A stretch of 52,568 bases of DNA from Duganella radicis (GTDB taxonomy: Bacteria > Pseudomonadota > Gammaproteobacteria > Burkholderiales > Burkholderiaceae_D). The translations under genes were made by a program, and so were the position numbers. The notes under the pieces were generated by a model. It worked only from the letters and a program-made list of their open reading frames with translations. It was not told where the DNA came from and ran no database searches. The stretch is from NCBI RefSeq assembly GCF_009720825.1, contig NZ_WNKY01000044.1, positions 1-52,568 on the forward strand, written 5' to 3'. Shown piece by piece: positions 44,444-52,568 of the stretch. Positions within the stretch are counted from its first letter, which is position 1; the number at the start of each line of letters is the position of its first letter.

Positions 44444-47400
44444 TCAGCCGGGGACCTTGGCGCTTTCGCGCGCGGCGGCCGGGCCGCCGTGCAGCTGGGC
44501 CTGGAGGCGGAAGCCTTCGCGGATGTTTTCCCGCAGGACCGCGCCCTTCCACGGCTTGGTGTAGAAGCGGTCGATGGCGCCGTGGTTGATGGCGGCCATG
44601 ATCGGCGTCAGGTCGGCATAGGCCGACAGCATGATGCGGAAGGTGTCCGGGCACAGGTTTTTCACCCGCTCCATGAACTCGGTCCCGCTCATCAGCGGCA
44701 TGCACTGGTCGCACAGGATCACCTGCACCCGGTGCCGCGCCAGGATGTCGAAGCCTTCGGCCGCGGTCTGCGCGGTCAGGATGCGGTAGCCGTCCTGCGA
44801 CAGGAAGTCGGTCAGCACATCCAGCATGAAGGCGTCGTCGTCGACGATCAGCAAGGTCTGCTGATCGGCCACCGCTTCGTGCACCGGCGCCTGCATGCGG
44901 CGCCCTTCGCGCAGCATGGCCTCGAAGTCCTGCTCCGGCAGCGGACGGCTGAAATAGTAGCCCTGCATCTCGTCGCAGCCATGGCGCCGCAGGTAGGACA
45001 GCTGCGCGTCTTTTTCCACGCCTTCGGCGATCACGTTCAGCTTGAGGCTGTGCGCCATGTTGATGATGGCCAGCACGATCGCGGCATCGTCCGGATTGCT
45101 GGTCACCTCGCGCACAAAGGCGATGTCGATTTTCAGCTTGTCGATCGGGAAGCGCTTCAGATACGCCAGCGAGGAATAGCCGGTGCCGAAGTCGTCGATC
45201 GAGATCTGAATCCCCAGCGCCTTCAGGTTTTGCAGCACGCTGATGGTTTCTTCCGCGTTCGACATCAGCGAGCTTTCGGTCAGTTCCAGCTCCAGCAATT
45301 CCGGCGCGATGCCGTGCTCGCGGATCGCCTTGAGCACCTCCTCCTCCAGCCCGCCCACAAAGAACTGGATGCCCGAGACGTTGACCGACAAATGCACGTC
45401 GCCGGCGTTGGTCTTGTGCCAGTGGGCGATCTTGCGGCAGGCTTCGTGGATCACCCAGGTGCCGACCCGCACGATCAGCCCGGTCTCCTCCAGCAGTGGA
45501 ATGAACAACGCCGGCGACACCATGCCGTGCCCCGGCCGCTGCCAGCGGATCAGCGCCTCGGCGCCGCTGATGCGGCCGCTGTCGATGTGCACCTTGGGCT
45601 GGAAGTGCAGCACGAATTCCTCGTTCTCGATGGCGCGCCGCAGGGCGTTTTCCAGGTCCAGCCGCGCCAACGATTGCGCGTTCATCTCGGCGGTGAAGAA
45701 GCGGAAGGCGTCGCGCCCGGCCTCCTTGGCGCGGTACATGGCGGTGTCGGCGTACTGGATCAGGGTGTCGGGCTCGGCGCCGTCGTCCGGATAGACGGCG
45801 ATGCCGATGCTGGCCGTCACCGTCACCTCGTGGCCCTTCAGGTCGAACGGCCGGCGCAGCGCGTCGCGGATTTTATCGACCACCGCGATCGCGTTCTGGG
45901 CGCCGTCCGGCAGCATCAGGATGGCGGCAAACTCGTCGCCGCCAAAGCGCCCGATGGTGTCGCGCACGCGCAGGCAATCGACCAGGCGCGAGGAGAACTG
46001 GCGCAGCAGCTCGTCGCCGATGGTGTGGCCCAGCGTGTCGTTGACGTTCTTGAAGCGGTCGACGTCGAGGAACAGCACCGCCAGCGACCACTTGTGTTCC
46101 TCCGCCTGGCGCAGCGAGTGCGCCAGCGAATCGTAGAACTGGCTGCGGTTGGGCAGCCCGGTCAGGGTATCGAAGTGGGCCAGCTTGAGCAGGCGCTGCT
46201 CGGCCTCCTTGCGCTCGGTGATGTCGCGCGCCACCGCCACCAGGATCCAGCTGGCGCCGGAGCGCAGGGTGCGGCGCTGCACCTCCACCGCCAGCGCCGA
46301 GCCATCCTTGCATTGCAGCAGCAACTCGGCCATGGCGCCGCTCTGGTCGCCGGCCAGCAGCTTGTCGTACAGTTCCTCCAGCTTGTGCAGGTCGCCCTCC
46401 AGCGAGCGGTTGGGGCCGACCTTGAGGAAGTCGTCGCGCTCGAAGCCCAGCATGCGGCAGGCGGTGACGTTGACGTCGACAAAGCACATGCCGGCGCGGT
46501 CGACCAGGAAGATGGCGTCGGCGGTGGCGTCCATCGCCAGGCGGAAGCGGCGCAGGTCTTCGTCCAGGCGGATGCGGGCGTTCATGTCCAGCGTCAGCTG
46601 GGCGTGGTGGCGCTTGATTTCCTCGTACAGCAGCAGGTTTTCAAACGCCACCGCCACTTGCGCCGCCACCGTGCCGGCCACGCGCTCGTCCACCTCGGAG
46701 AAGCCGTCCGCGCCCAGCTTGTCGACCAGATACAGCCAGCCATGGGTGCGCTCGCGCGAGATGATGGGCACGCCAAGGAAGGAATGCACCGGCGGATGGG
46801 TCGGCGGCAGGCCGATGCCGGCCGGGTCGCCATTCAGGTCGTTGATGCGGCACGGCAGGCGCTGGTCCAGCAGGCCGCGCAGCACGCCGGCGCGCGGGGT
46901 TTGCGCGATCTGCCGCACCGGCATGCCGGCGCCGCAGCTGGCGAAGTAGCTCAGCTCGGTCGCGCCCGGTTCCAGCACGCCGATGCAGGCGTACTTGGAG
47001 ACGCAGATATTCTGCGCCACGCGGCAGCCGATCTCCACCAGCGCGGCCGGGTCGCGCTCGGCGCCCAGTTCGATGCCCAGCTCGATCAGCGCGGTCAGGC
47101 GCAGGCTCACCGCCTGCAAGCTCGACAGCGAATGCGACAGCCGCTGCGTCATGCGCGACAGGTTTTCCGACTGCGCCTCCTCGGTGTCGCCGGCCAGCTG
47201 GGTGATCAGCTGGCTGCTCGACTCCAGCTCGTCGAGATACTCGGCCACCTGGTGGTCGATGTCATGGAAGCGCCCCTCCTGCGGCGGTTCCGGCGCGAAG
47301 GCCGGCAAGCCCTCGGCCAGCGGCGGACTCTCGGCCAGGCCCAGCGCCTCCTGCACCGTGGCCAGGATCACCTCCGGATCGGACGGCTTGGGCAGCACCC

Positions 47401-48094
47401 AGCGCACGCCGCACGACTGCGCCACCGCCATGGCCTCGCGCTCGCGGTAGGTGGCGGTGTAGAAGATCACCGGCACGTCGGCCGTCTCCTCATGCTCGTG
47501 CATGCGGGTGACGAATTCGTAGCCGTCCATATTCGGCATCAGGATGTCGGAAATCACCAGATCGGGTTTTTCCGCCAGCACCATTTTCAAGCCCTCGGCG
47601 CCGTTGGACGCTTCCAGCAGGCGATGGCCGCCGTAGCTCAGCAGCGTCATCAGGAATTCACGGTTCAGCACGTGATCGTCCACGATCAGGATCGTGGCCA
47701 TGTCGTTCTTACCCGGGGACGACACTGCCCCCTGTAAAAAAGACTCGATTTGGGTGACAAAGGTGTCGGGCTCGATGGGCTTGCCGATATAGCCGTCGAA
47801 CCCGGCCTCCAGCAGTTTCTCGCGGTCGCCCACCATGGCCAGCGCCGTCACCGCCAGCGCCGGGATGTGGCGCACGGCGGGATCGGCCTTGAGCGCGGCC
47901 ACCACACCATAGCCGTCCAGCTTGGGCAGGTGCACATCGCAGATGATCAGGTCCGGCAGCTCGCGTTGGGCGGCCGCCACGCCGGCCTCGCCATCGCTGG
48001 CCGACAGCGGCGAGTAGCCGAACGCGCGCAGCAGGTACACCATCAATTCCATGTTGGTGGCGTTGTCTTCGATAATCAGGATCCGTGCCGACAC
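44444..48094 (-). CDS. REC-REC-GAF-PAS-GGDEF-EAL-REC signalling protein
   Basis: This 1216-residue cytosolic protein has receiver domains at about 1-120 (aspartate 53, lysine 105) and 133-250 (aspartate 183), a GAF domain (about 340-490), a PAS domain (about 515-630), a GGDEF domain with intact GGDEF at 718-722 and an RxxD inhibitory site at 709-712, an EAL domain with EAL at 846-848, ELTES and DDFGTGYSS intact, and a third receiver at about 1080-1200 (aspartate 1129, lysine 1180). Both c-di-GMP synthesis and breakdown look possible. Receiver control at both ends is unusual. It starts at GTG 48094 after GGGAGGG, 23 bases behind its histidine kinase gene. Confidence 0.93.
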   Translation of the reverse strand: MSARILIIEDNATNMELMVYLLRAFGYSPLSASDGEAGVAAAQRELPDLIICDVHLPKLDGYGVVAALKADPAVRHIPALAVTALAMVGDREKLLEAGFDGYIGKPIEPDTFVTQIESFLQGAVSSPGKNDMATILIVDDHVLNREFLMTLLSYGGHRLLEASNGAEGLKMVLAEKPDLVISDILMPNMDGYEFVTRMHEHEETADVPVIFYTATYREREAMAVAQSCGVRWVLPKPSDPEVILATVQEALGLAESPPLAEGLPAFAPEPPQEGRFHDIDHQVAEYLDELESSSQLITQLAGDTEEAQSENLSRMTQRLSHSLSSLQAVSLRLTALIELGIELGAERDPAALVEIGCRVAQNICVSKYACIGVLEPGATELSYFASCGAGMPVRQIAQTPRAGVLRGLLDQRLPCRINDLNGDPAGIGLPPTHPPVHSFLGVPIISRERTHGWLYLVDKLGADGFSEVDERVAGTVAAQVAVAFENLLLYEEIKRHHAQLTLDMNARIRLDEDLRRFRLAMDATADAIFLVDRAGMCFVDVNVTACRMLGFERDDFLKVGPNRSLEGDLHKLEELYDKLLAGDQSGAMAELLLQCKDGSALAVEVQRRTLRSGASWILVAVARDITERKEAEQRLLKLAHFDTLTGLPNRSQFYDSLAHSLRQAEEHKWSLAVLFLDVDRFKNVNDTLGHTIGDELLRQFSSRLVDCLRVRDTIGRFGGDEFAAILMLPDGAQNAIAVVDKIRDALRRPFDLKGHEVTVTASIGIAVYPDDGAEPDTLIQYADTAMYRAKEAGRDAFRFFTAEMNAQSLARLDLENALRRAIENEEFVLHFQPKVHIDSGRISGAEALIRWQRPGHGMVSPALFIPLLEETGLIVRVGTWVIHEACRKIAHWHKTNAGDVHLSVNVSGIQFFVGGLEEEVLKAIREHGIAPELLELELTESSLMSNAEETISVLQNLKALGIQISIDDFGTGYSSLAYLKRFPIDKLKIDIAFVREVTSNPDDAAIVLAIINMAHSLKLNVIAEGVEKDAQLSYLRRHGCDEMQGYYFSRPLPEQDFEAMLREGRRMQAPVHEAVADQQTLLIVDDDAFMLDVLTDFLSQDGYRILTAQTAAEGFDILARHRVQVILCDQCMPLMSGTEFMERVKNLCPDTFRIMLSAYADLTPIMAAINHGAIDRFYTKPWKGAVLRENIREGFRLQAQLHGGPAAARESAKVPG

Positions 48095-48117
48095 GCGTGC
48101 CCTCCCTTTCTTTATCG

Positions 48118-49602
48118 TTATTCTTCCAGAGGCAGAGCCAGCGTGAACACGCTGCCCACGCCGTACTCGCTATCAAATAAAATCTCGCCGTGCAGCAGCG
48201 ACGCCAGCTTGCGGCTCAGGTGCAGGCCCAGGCCGGTGCCCTCGAATTGCCGCAGCGCCGTCGCGTCCAGCTGCGAAAAGGCCTGGAACAGGCCGTCGCG
48301 CTGCTCGGCGCCGATGCCGATGCCGGTATCGCTGACGCTGATGGTGGCGCACGGCCGCGCCCCCACCACCGCCCGCGCCAGCCGCACCAGCACGGTGCCG
48401 TGGTTGGTGAACTTGATCGCGTTATGGACCAGGTTCATCAGGATCTGCTGCACCGCGCGGCGGTCGCTCGACACCGTCAGGTCGGGCGCCACCGGTTCGA
48501 ACTCCAGCGCCAGGCCCTTGCTGCGCGCCTGCGGCTTGAACGAGGTCAGCACTTCATCGATCACCGCGCGGCAGGTCAGCGGCGCCATCTCCAGTTCCAG
48601 CTTGCCGGATTCGATGCTGGTCAAATCCAGCAAATCGTTGATCAGCGACAGCAGATGGCGCGCGCTGCTCTGGACCATGCGCAACTGTTTATTCTGCTCG
48701 TCATTAATGGGTCCAGGCAACTTCATCAACATAGTACCTGTAAAACCGATGATCGCGTTCAACGGCGTGCGTAATTCATGCGACATGCCGGCCAGGAAGC
48801 GGTCCTTGGCGGCGACCGCCTTGGCCAGCTCGACATTTTTCTCCTGTAGCGTCAGTTCAAACTGCTTGCGCTCGCTGATATCGCGGATGGCGCTCATCAC
48901 CAGCGTGCCCTCCTCCGTCGCGATCGGGCTCAGGCTGATCTCGACCGGAAATTCCGTGCCATCGCTGCGCAGGCCGTACAGATCGCGGCCGCCGCCCATG
49001 GGCCGCACCTGCGGCTGCGCGGCATAACCGGCGCGGTGCGCCAGGTGCGCGCCGCGCAAGCGCGGCGGCATCAGCAGTTCCAGCGCCACCCCGCGCAGGC
49101 TGCCGCGGGCATAGCCGAACAAGCGCTCGGCCTGACAATTGGCCAGCACGATGCGGCCGGCGGCGTTGGCCAGGATGATGGCGTCCGGCATGGATTCCAG
49201 GATGCCGTTGTAACGCGCCTCCACCAGCTTGGCGTCGCGCAGCACCTTGAGCGCGGTGACGTCTTTTTTGCTCCACAGGATGTAGTCGGGCTGGCCGTCC
49301 CGGCCGCGCACCAGCTTGCTGGAACTGTCGATGTAGACCAGCGTGCCATCCTTGGCGCGGCGCATCGATTCGTAGCTGGCCACGCCCTCGTCCATGGTGC
49401 GCCGCAGGACGCCGGCGCCATCGCCGCCCGCGGTCGGCGGCGCGATCAATTCATCCAGGCGGCGGCCCACGGCCTCCTCGCTGGCGTAGCCAAACACCGC
49501 CTGCGCGCCATTGGTCCAGCAGACGACGACACCATCCGTGGTGGTCAACACCACGGCATCCGGGCTCTCATTCAGGATCAGGGTGCCGAAATCGCTGGTC
49601 AT
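48118..49602 (-). CDS. PAS-PAS histidine kinase
   Basis: The 494-residue protein has two PAS domains (about 5-120 and 130-250, the second ending in IRDISERKQFEL), a HisKA domain with the phosphoacceptor histidine 275 in GMSHELRTPLN, and an ATPase domain with the N-box NLVHNAIKFTN, VSDTGIGIG and GTGLGLHLSRKL. No transmembrane segment is seen, so it senses a cytosolic signal, perhaps redox or a ligand. It sits 23 bases upstream of the multi-receiver GGDEF-EAL gene on the same strand, so it is very likely the kinase for those receivers. Confidence 0.92.
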   Translation of the reverse strand: MTSDFGTLILNESPDAVVLTTTDGVVVCWTNGAQAVFGYASEEAVGRRLDELIAPPTAGGDGAGVLRRTMDEGVASYESMRRAKDGTLVYIDSSSKLVRGRDGQPDYILWSKKDVTALKVLRDAKLVEARYNGILESMPDAIILANAAGRIVLANCQAERLFGYARGSLRGVALELLMPPRLRGAHLAHRAGYAAQPQVRPMGGGRDLYGLRSDGTEFPVEISLSPIATEEGTLVMSAIRDISERKQFELTLQEKNVELAKAVAAKDRFLAGMSHELRTPLNAIIGFTGTMLMKLPGPINDEQNKQLRMVQSSARHLLSLINDLLDLTSIESGKLELEMAPLTCRAVIDEVLTSFKPQARSKGLALEFEPVAPDLTVSSDRRAVQQILMNLVHNAIKFTNHGTVLVRLARAVVGARPCATISVSDTGIGIGAEQRDGLFQAFSQLDATALRQFEGTGLGLHLSRKLASLLHGEILFDSEYGVGSVFTLALPLEE

Positions 49603-49662
49603 CGCCTCGCCTTTTTGCTACGCGCACAGGACTAACCATACAGCAAGGCGGCACGCGAATCC

Positions 49663-50610
49663 TCACACAAAATCACACTGCGCCGCCGCTGCGATCTCGC
49701 GCAGGGTGCAACGCATGACCTCCGGATGCCTGCCCAGCGCCACGTGGCCTATGGCGCCGAACACCAGATTGCGGGCGCCGGGCAGGTCGCTGGAATCTTG
49801 CGGCGCAATGATGTTGTCATGGACAGAGTAGATGGAGCTGATCAGGGTGCGTTGCGTATTTGCCTCAGATGCCGCCAGCGAGGCCAGCCACGCGCTGTCG
49901 CGCCGCATCTGCGCGGCGTTGCTGCCCGGCCCCAGGTGCGCCAGCGCGGTGCCGTGATGCGGCGTGCCGAGCGTGATCACGCGCGCGATGTCGGCATCGC
50001 CGTGCCGGCGCAGATAGGCACGCGCCACCAGCCCGCCCATGCTGTGCGCCAGGAGGATGACTTGGGCGCTGCCGGTCTCGCGCCGCAGGCGCTCCACCGC
50101 CGCCCGCACCTGCGGCACAAAGTCGTCGATCGGGGCGCCCGGCGGTTCGAGATCGATGCCGTAATGGCTGATGCGCGCCTGTTTCAGCAGCTTGCTCATC
50201 GGTAGCCAGTAGCCGCTGTTGCAGGCGTAGCCGTGGATCAGCAGCACCGGCATGCCTTGCGCGCCGGGCACCAGTTGCATGCCGACCGGGCGCAGCATGT
50301 AGTAGGACGAGGTCAGCATCGAGGAATGGAACTCGTGCCAGAACAGGCCGGCCGCGCTGAGCGGATTGAGCGCGTGAGCGGGCGGCGTGATGCTGCCGGC
50401 GCGCCAGCTCAGGTAGAAGTTGTTGGCCGAGATCAGCAGGCGCACCAGCAACAGCGCCAGCAGCCCGCAAGCGGCATAAAACGCCGCCGTGGCCGGCGGG
50501 CTGAGCGTGGCTTCCCACGCCGGCCGCCACCAGTAATAAAGTCCGGTCGCCAGCAGGCCGACGAGCACGGCCTGCAGCACCAGCAGCAGTATCAGCAGTC
50601 GCTTGATCAT
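49663..50610 (-). CDS. Membrane-anchored alpha/beta hydrolase (lipase-like)
   Basis: Two hydrophobic segments near the N-terminus (about residues 4-27 and 42-62) would anchor the protein, followed by an alpha/beta-hydrolase fold. VLLIHGYACNSGYWLP forms the oxyanion region, AHSMGGLVARAYLRRHG carries the catalytic serine, and VHDNIIAP and GAIGHVALGRHP hold the likely aspartate and histidine. It resembles triacylglycerol lipases or esterases. It follows the GMC oxidoreductase gene by 18 bases on the same strand, so both are probably in one operon. The substrate is unknown. Confidence 0.87.
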   Translation of the reverse strand: MIKRLLILLLVLQAVLVGLLATGLYYWWRPAWEATLSPPATAAFYAACGLLALLLVRLLISANNFYLSWRAGSITPPAHALNPLSAAGLFWHEFHSSMLTSSYYMLRPVGMQLVPGAQGMPVLLIHGYACNSGYWLPMSKLLKQARISHYGIDLEPPGAPIDDFVPQVRAAVERLRRETGSAQVILLAHSMGGLVARAYLRRHGDADIARVITLGTPHHGTALAHLGPGSNAAQMRRDSAWLASLAASEANTQRTLISSIYSVHDNIIAPQDSSDLPGARNLVFGAIGHVALGRHPEVMRCTLREIAAAAQCDFV

Positions 50611-50628
50611 GACCGCATGATACCGCGT

Positions 50629-52248
50629 TTATGCCGGCGTGGGCCGGGCCGCCGGCCGCCCCGTCAACTCCTGCGCCAGCGCGCTGGCCAGGCGCGCCAC
50701 CATGGCGTAGATCGACAGTTGCGGATTGGCGCCGATCGCGGTCGGGAACAGCGAGCCGTCGTGCACCGAGAGATTGGCCAGGCCGTGATAGCGGCCGTTG
50801 GCGCCGGTCACCCCCAGCCGCGCGTCGTCCGCCATGCCGCAGCCGCCCATCACATGGGCCGACACCACCCGCGTTTGCAGCAGCTTGAACGGCAGCGCCT
50901 GGATGGCGGCCCGGGCCTCGGCCCAGCTGCGGTAGGCGCGCGCCCGTTCATGCGTGGGCGTGACGGTCCGGGCGCCGGCGGCAAACTGGATCTCGGCCAT
51001 GCTCAGCAGCGCGCGCCGCGCGCCATCCCAGAGGAAATCGCTGAACGGGTAGTCCAGCACCGGCGCGCCATCCACCAGGCCGACGCTGCCGCCCGGCGCG
51101 TCCGGGTGGAAGCCGTCGCGCAGCAACGCCAGCAGCACCTGCACATGCGGGAACTGCCGCATCAGCGCCGCGTGCTCGGCGCCAAAGCCGGCCAGGGTGA
51201 CCGCCGCCAGCAGCGGATGCAGCGGCGGCGCCTCCAGCTTGTAGCCGATCGGGCCGTCGATGCGCTCGGTGTGCAGGAAGTGGTCCGAGTACACGGTCTG
51301 CGGCGCGCCGGCGTAGCCCTCGACGCGCTGCGCGAACACCGCCGCCGACACCAGCGACGGATGCAGGAAAGTACGCTTGCCCAGCAAGCCATGCGGATCG
51401 GGCGCCATCGAGCGCAGCAGCAAGCCGGGCGTGTTGATGGCGCCGCCCGACAACACGAAGTGGCTGGCGCGCAGCGTCAGGCGGCGGCCGGTCGGGCTGA
51501 GGCCGTCCGCGGCCAGGGCCACGCAGTCCAGCCCGGTGACGCGCTCGCCGCGCAGCACCAACCGCTCCGCCCGCACCCGCGTCAGCAGGGTGGCGCCGTG
51601 CCGCAAGGCCGAGGGGATGGTGGTGACCAGCATCGACTGCTTGGCGTTGGTCGGGCAACCCATGCCGCAGTAGCCGAGATTCCAGCAGCCGTTGACATTG
51701 CGCCGTATCAGCCCGGTCTCGATATGGAGCTTGCTGGCGCCGAGGCGCAGCACATCGTTGTTCTGGTTGGGCGGCACCGGCCAGTCGATGATGTTGAGAC
51801 GCTCCTCCATCAGGCCGAACCACGGCGCCAGCGCTTCCGGCGTGTACTCCCCGAGGCCGAAATGCCGGTTCCAGTAATGCAGCGTGCTGTCCGGCGTGCG
51901 GAAGCTGCTGGTCCAGTTGACGGTGGTGCCGCCGCCCACCGCGCGGCCTTGCAGGATGGTCACGCCCTGGTCCCGGGTCTTGCGCGCGGCCGACTCCTGG
52001 TACAGCGACGGGTAGGCCTCGGCCTCGCGCATCCTGAAGTCGCTGGACGACTTGAGCGGGCCTTCCTCCACGATGATGACCTTGAGGCCGGACAGCGCCA
52101 GGATCTCGGCCGTGACGCCGCCGCCGGCGCCGCTGCCGACAATCACCACGTCCGCCTCCAGCGTCCGGTCGGCTGGCAGCAGCGCGCCGTCGGTGACTTG
52201 CCAGCCGGCCGCCAGCCCGGCCCGGATCGGATCGGCAACCGCGCTCAT
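50629..52248 (-). CDS. GMC family FAD-dependent oxidoreductase
   Basis: The 539-residue protein has the N-terminal FAD-binding motif VIVGSGAGGGVTAEILAL (about 35-52), the GMC signature ILQGRAVGGGTTVNW, FVLSGGAINTPGLLLRS and the C-terminal GMC block SAHVMGGCGMADD and PTAIGANPQLSIYAMV. A cysteine-rich insert NLGYCGMGCPTNAK is seen, as in long-chain alcohol and cholesterol-type oxidases. It oxidises an alcohol; the acceptor is unclear. No N-terminal signal peptide is apparent; transport with the upstream small partner is possible. Its start overlaps the upstream partial gene by 4 bases (ATGA), and the lipase-like gene follows. Confidence 0.9.
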   Translation of the reverse strand: MSAVADPIRAGLAAGWQVTDGALLPADRTLEADVVIVGSGAGGGVTAEILALSGLKVIIVEEGPLKSSSDFRMREAEAYPSLYQESAARKTRDQGVTILQGRAVGGGTTVNWTSSFRTPDSTLHYWNRHFGLGEYTPEALAPWFGLMEERLNIIDWPVPPNQNNDVLRLGASKLHIETGLIRRNVNGCWNLGYCGMGCPTNAKQSMLVTTIPSALRHGATLLTRVRAERLVLRGERVTGLDCVALAADGLSPTGRRLTLRASHFVLSGGAINTPGLLLRSMAPDPHGLLGKRTFLHPSLVSAAVFAQRVEGYAGAPQTVYSDHFLHTERIDGPIGYKLEAPPLHPLLAAVTLAGFGAEHAALMRQFPHVQVLLALLRDGFHPDAPGGSVGLVDGAPVLDYPFSDFLWDGARRALLSMAEIQFAAGARTVTPTHERARAYRSWAEARAAIQALPFKLLQTRVVSAHVMGGCGMADDARLGVTGANGRYHGLANLSVHDGSLFPTAIGANPQLSIYAMVARLASALAQELTGRPAARPTPA

Positions 52249-52568
52249 GCCGCCAGCTCCCCGAGCGGGCCCGGATAGCCGATTGCCTCCCAGCTGGATG
52301 GATCGGCGTACCAGGCGCCCAGGATCAGGCCGTGCAAGCCGTGGTAGGCGACTTGCAGGGTCTGGAGGCTATGCGTGCGCCAGCTTTGCAGGAAGGCCGC
52401 CACCTGGCGTGGATCGGCCTGCTCCCAGCCGCCGCCGACACCGGTCAGCAGGCGCCGCGCCGGGCCCAGCGACAGCAGCCCGAACAGATCCTGCACCTGC
52501 TGTTGCGTGGCCAGCGGCAGCGCCCGCACGGCGGCCCGCACCCGCTCGCCGGCGGCGGCCAGGGCGGC
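52245..52568 (-). CDS. Partial gene: small subunit-like partner of GMC oxidoreductase (5' end outside window)
   Basis: The frame is open to the window edge, giving at least 107 C-terminal residues with QQQVQDLFGLLSLGPARRLL, QVAAFLQSWRTHSLQTLQVA and WEAIGYPGP. These patterns recall the twin-arginine-exported or gluconate-dehydrogenase subunit-3-like proteins that are coupled to GMC enzymes. A GTG at 52541 is an internal codon rather than a proven start. It shares ATGA with the GMC gene, so the two are coupled and probably form a complex. Its N-terminus, where a signal would lie, is not in the window. Confidence 0.7.
   Translation of the reverse strand, partial: AALAAAGERVRAAVRALPLATQQQVQDLFGLLSLGPARRLLTGVGGGWEQADPRQVAAFLQSWRTHSLQTLQVAYHGLHGLILGAWYADPSSWEAIGYPGPLGELAA

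Noticed and set aside
44489..47737. 1082-codon open frame antisense to the GGDEF-EAL protein
   Set aside because: Shadow frame; the minus-strand gene has seven intact domains.

Overview
The window looks like chromosome from a GC-rich betaproteobacterium, most likely an Oxalobacteraceae member (Massilia/Duganella type). That placement is inference. It rests on the ppc gene divergent from hemC, a long lysine/alanine-rich RpoD, a PEP-CTERM protein, a PhaD-like regulator beside a PhaF/PhaI-type phasin, and the uniformly GC-rich codon use. No rRNA, tRNA, CRISPR array, prophage or insertion sequence was recognised.

Layout. 1-10 kb is mostly housekeeping: hemC (cut by the window edge), ppc with a clear terminator, a PAS protein with a degenerate histidine-kinase module, a GFA-type zinc protein, a DUF899 protein, a secreted GH8 oligoxylanase-like enzyme, and rpoD. 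A short promoter-terminator unit lies in the rpoD leader. 10-18 kb holds a ProQ-type RNA chaperone coupled to a DEDD exonuclease, a diheme plus triheme cytochrome c pair, a solitary PilT/PilU-like ATPase, a truncated RlmI-like gene, an exported GIN-domain protein, an aldehyde dehydrogenase and an Rpn-type nuclease. 18-28 kb holds an exported amidohydrolase, a purU-yaeQ-ycnI-like operon, a quinone/enone reductase-type oxidoreductase, a tiny phasin-like gene behind a hairpin that covers its ribosome site, a KGG stress protein, the molybdate operon modA-modB-modC-modE with a ModE-like box, a YgjP-like metalloprotein and a PEP-CTERM protein.

28.3-39.2 kb is the most coherent accessory system. It is a polysaccharide-utilisation locus with a DeoR regulator, MFS transporter, TonB-dependent receptor, LacI regulator, secreted PL8 lyase, exported GH105 hydrolase and cytoplasmic GH88 unsaturated glucuronyl hydrolase. 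At least six near-palindromic sites of one type (GGTTAACGWTACC-like) lie before deoR, the receptor gene (two), lacI, the GH105-PL8 operon and the GH88 gene, so the LacI protein probably controls the whole locus. The enzymes suggest cleavage of a uronic-acid polysaccharide such as hyaluronan, chondroitin or a bacterial or plant analogue, followed by removal of unsaturated uronyl ends in two compartments. No sulfatase and no KduI/KduD gene is present.

39-52.6 kb holds a LOG-type phosphoribohydrolase coupled to a TPR protein, the PhaD-like regulator and its phasin, an orphan periplasmic binding protein, an S9 peptidase, a two-gene signalling operon (PAS-PAS histidine kinase plus a 1216-residue REC-REC-GAF-PAS-GGDEF-EAL-REC protein), and an operon of a partial dehydrogenase small-subunit-like gene, a GMC oxidoreductase and a membrane-anchored lipase-like hydrolase.
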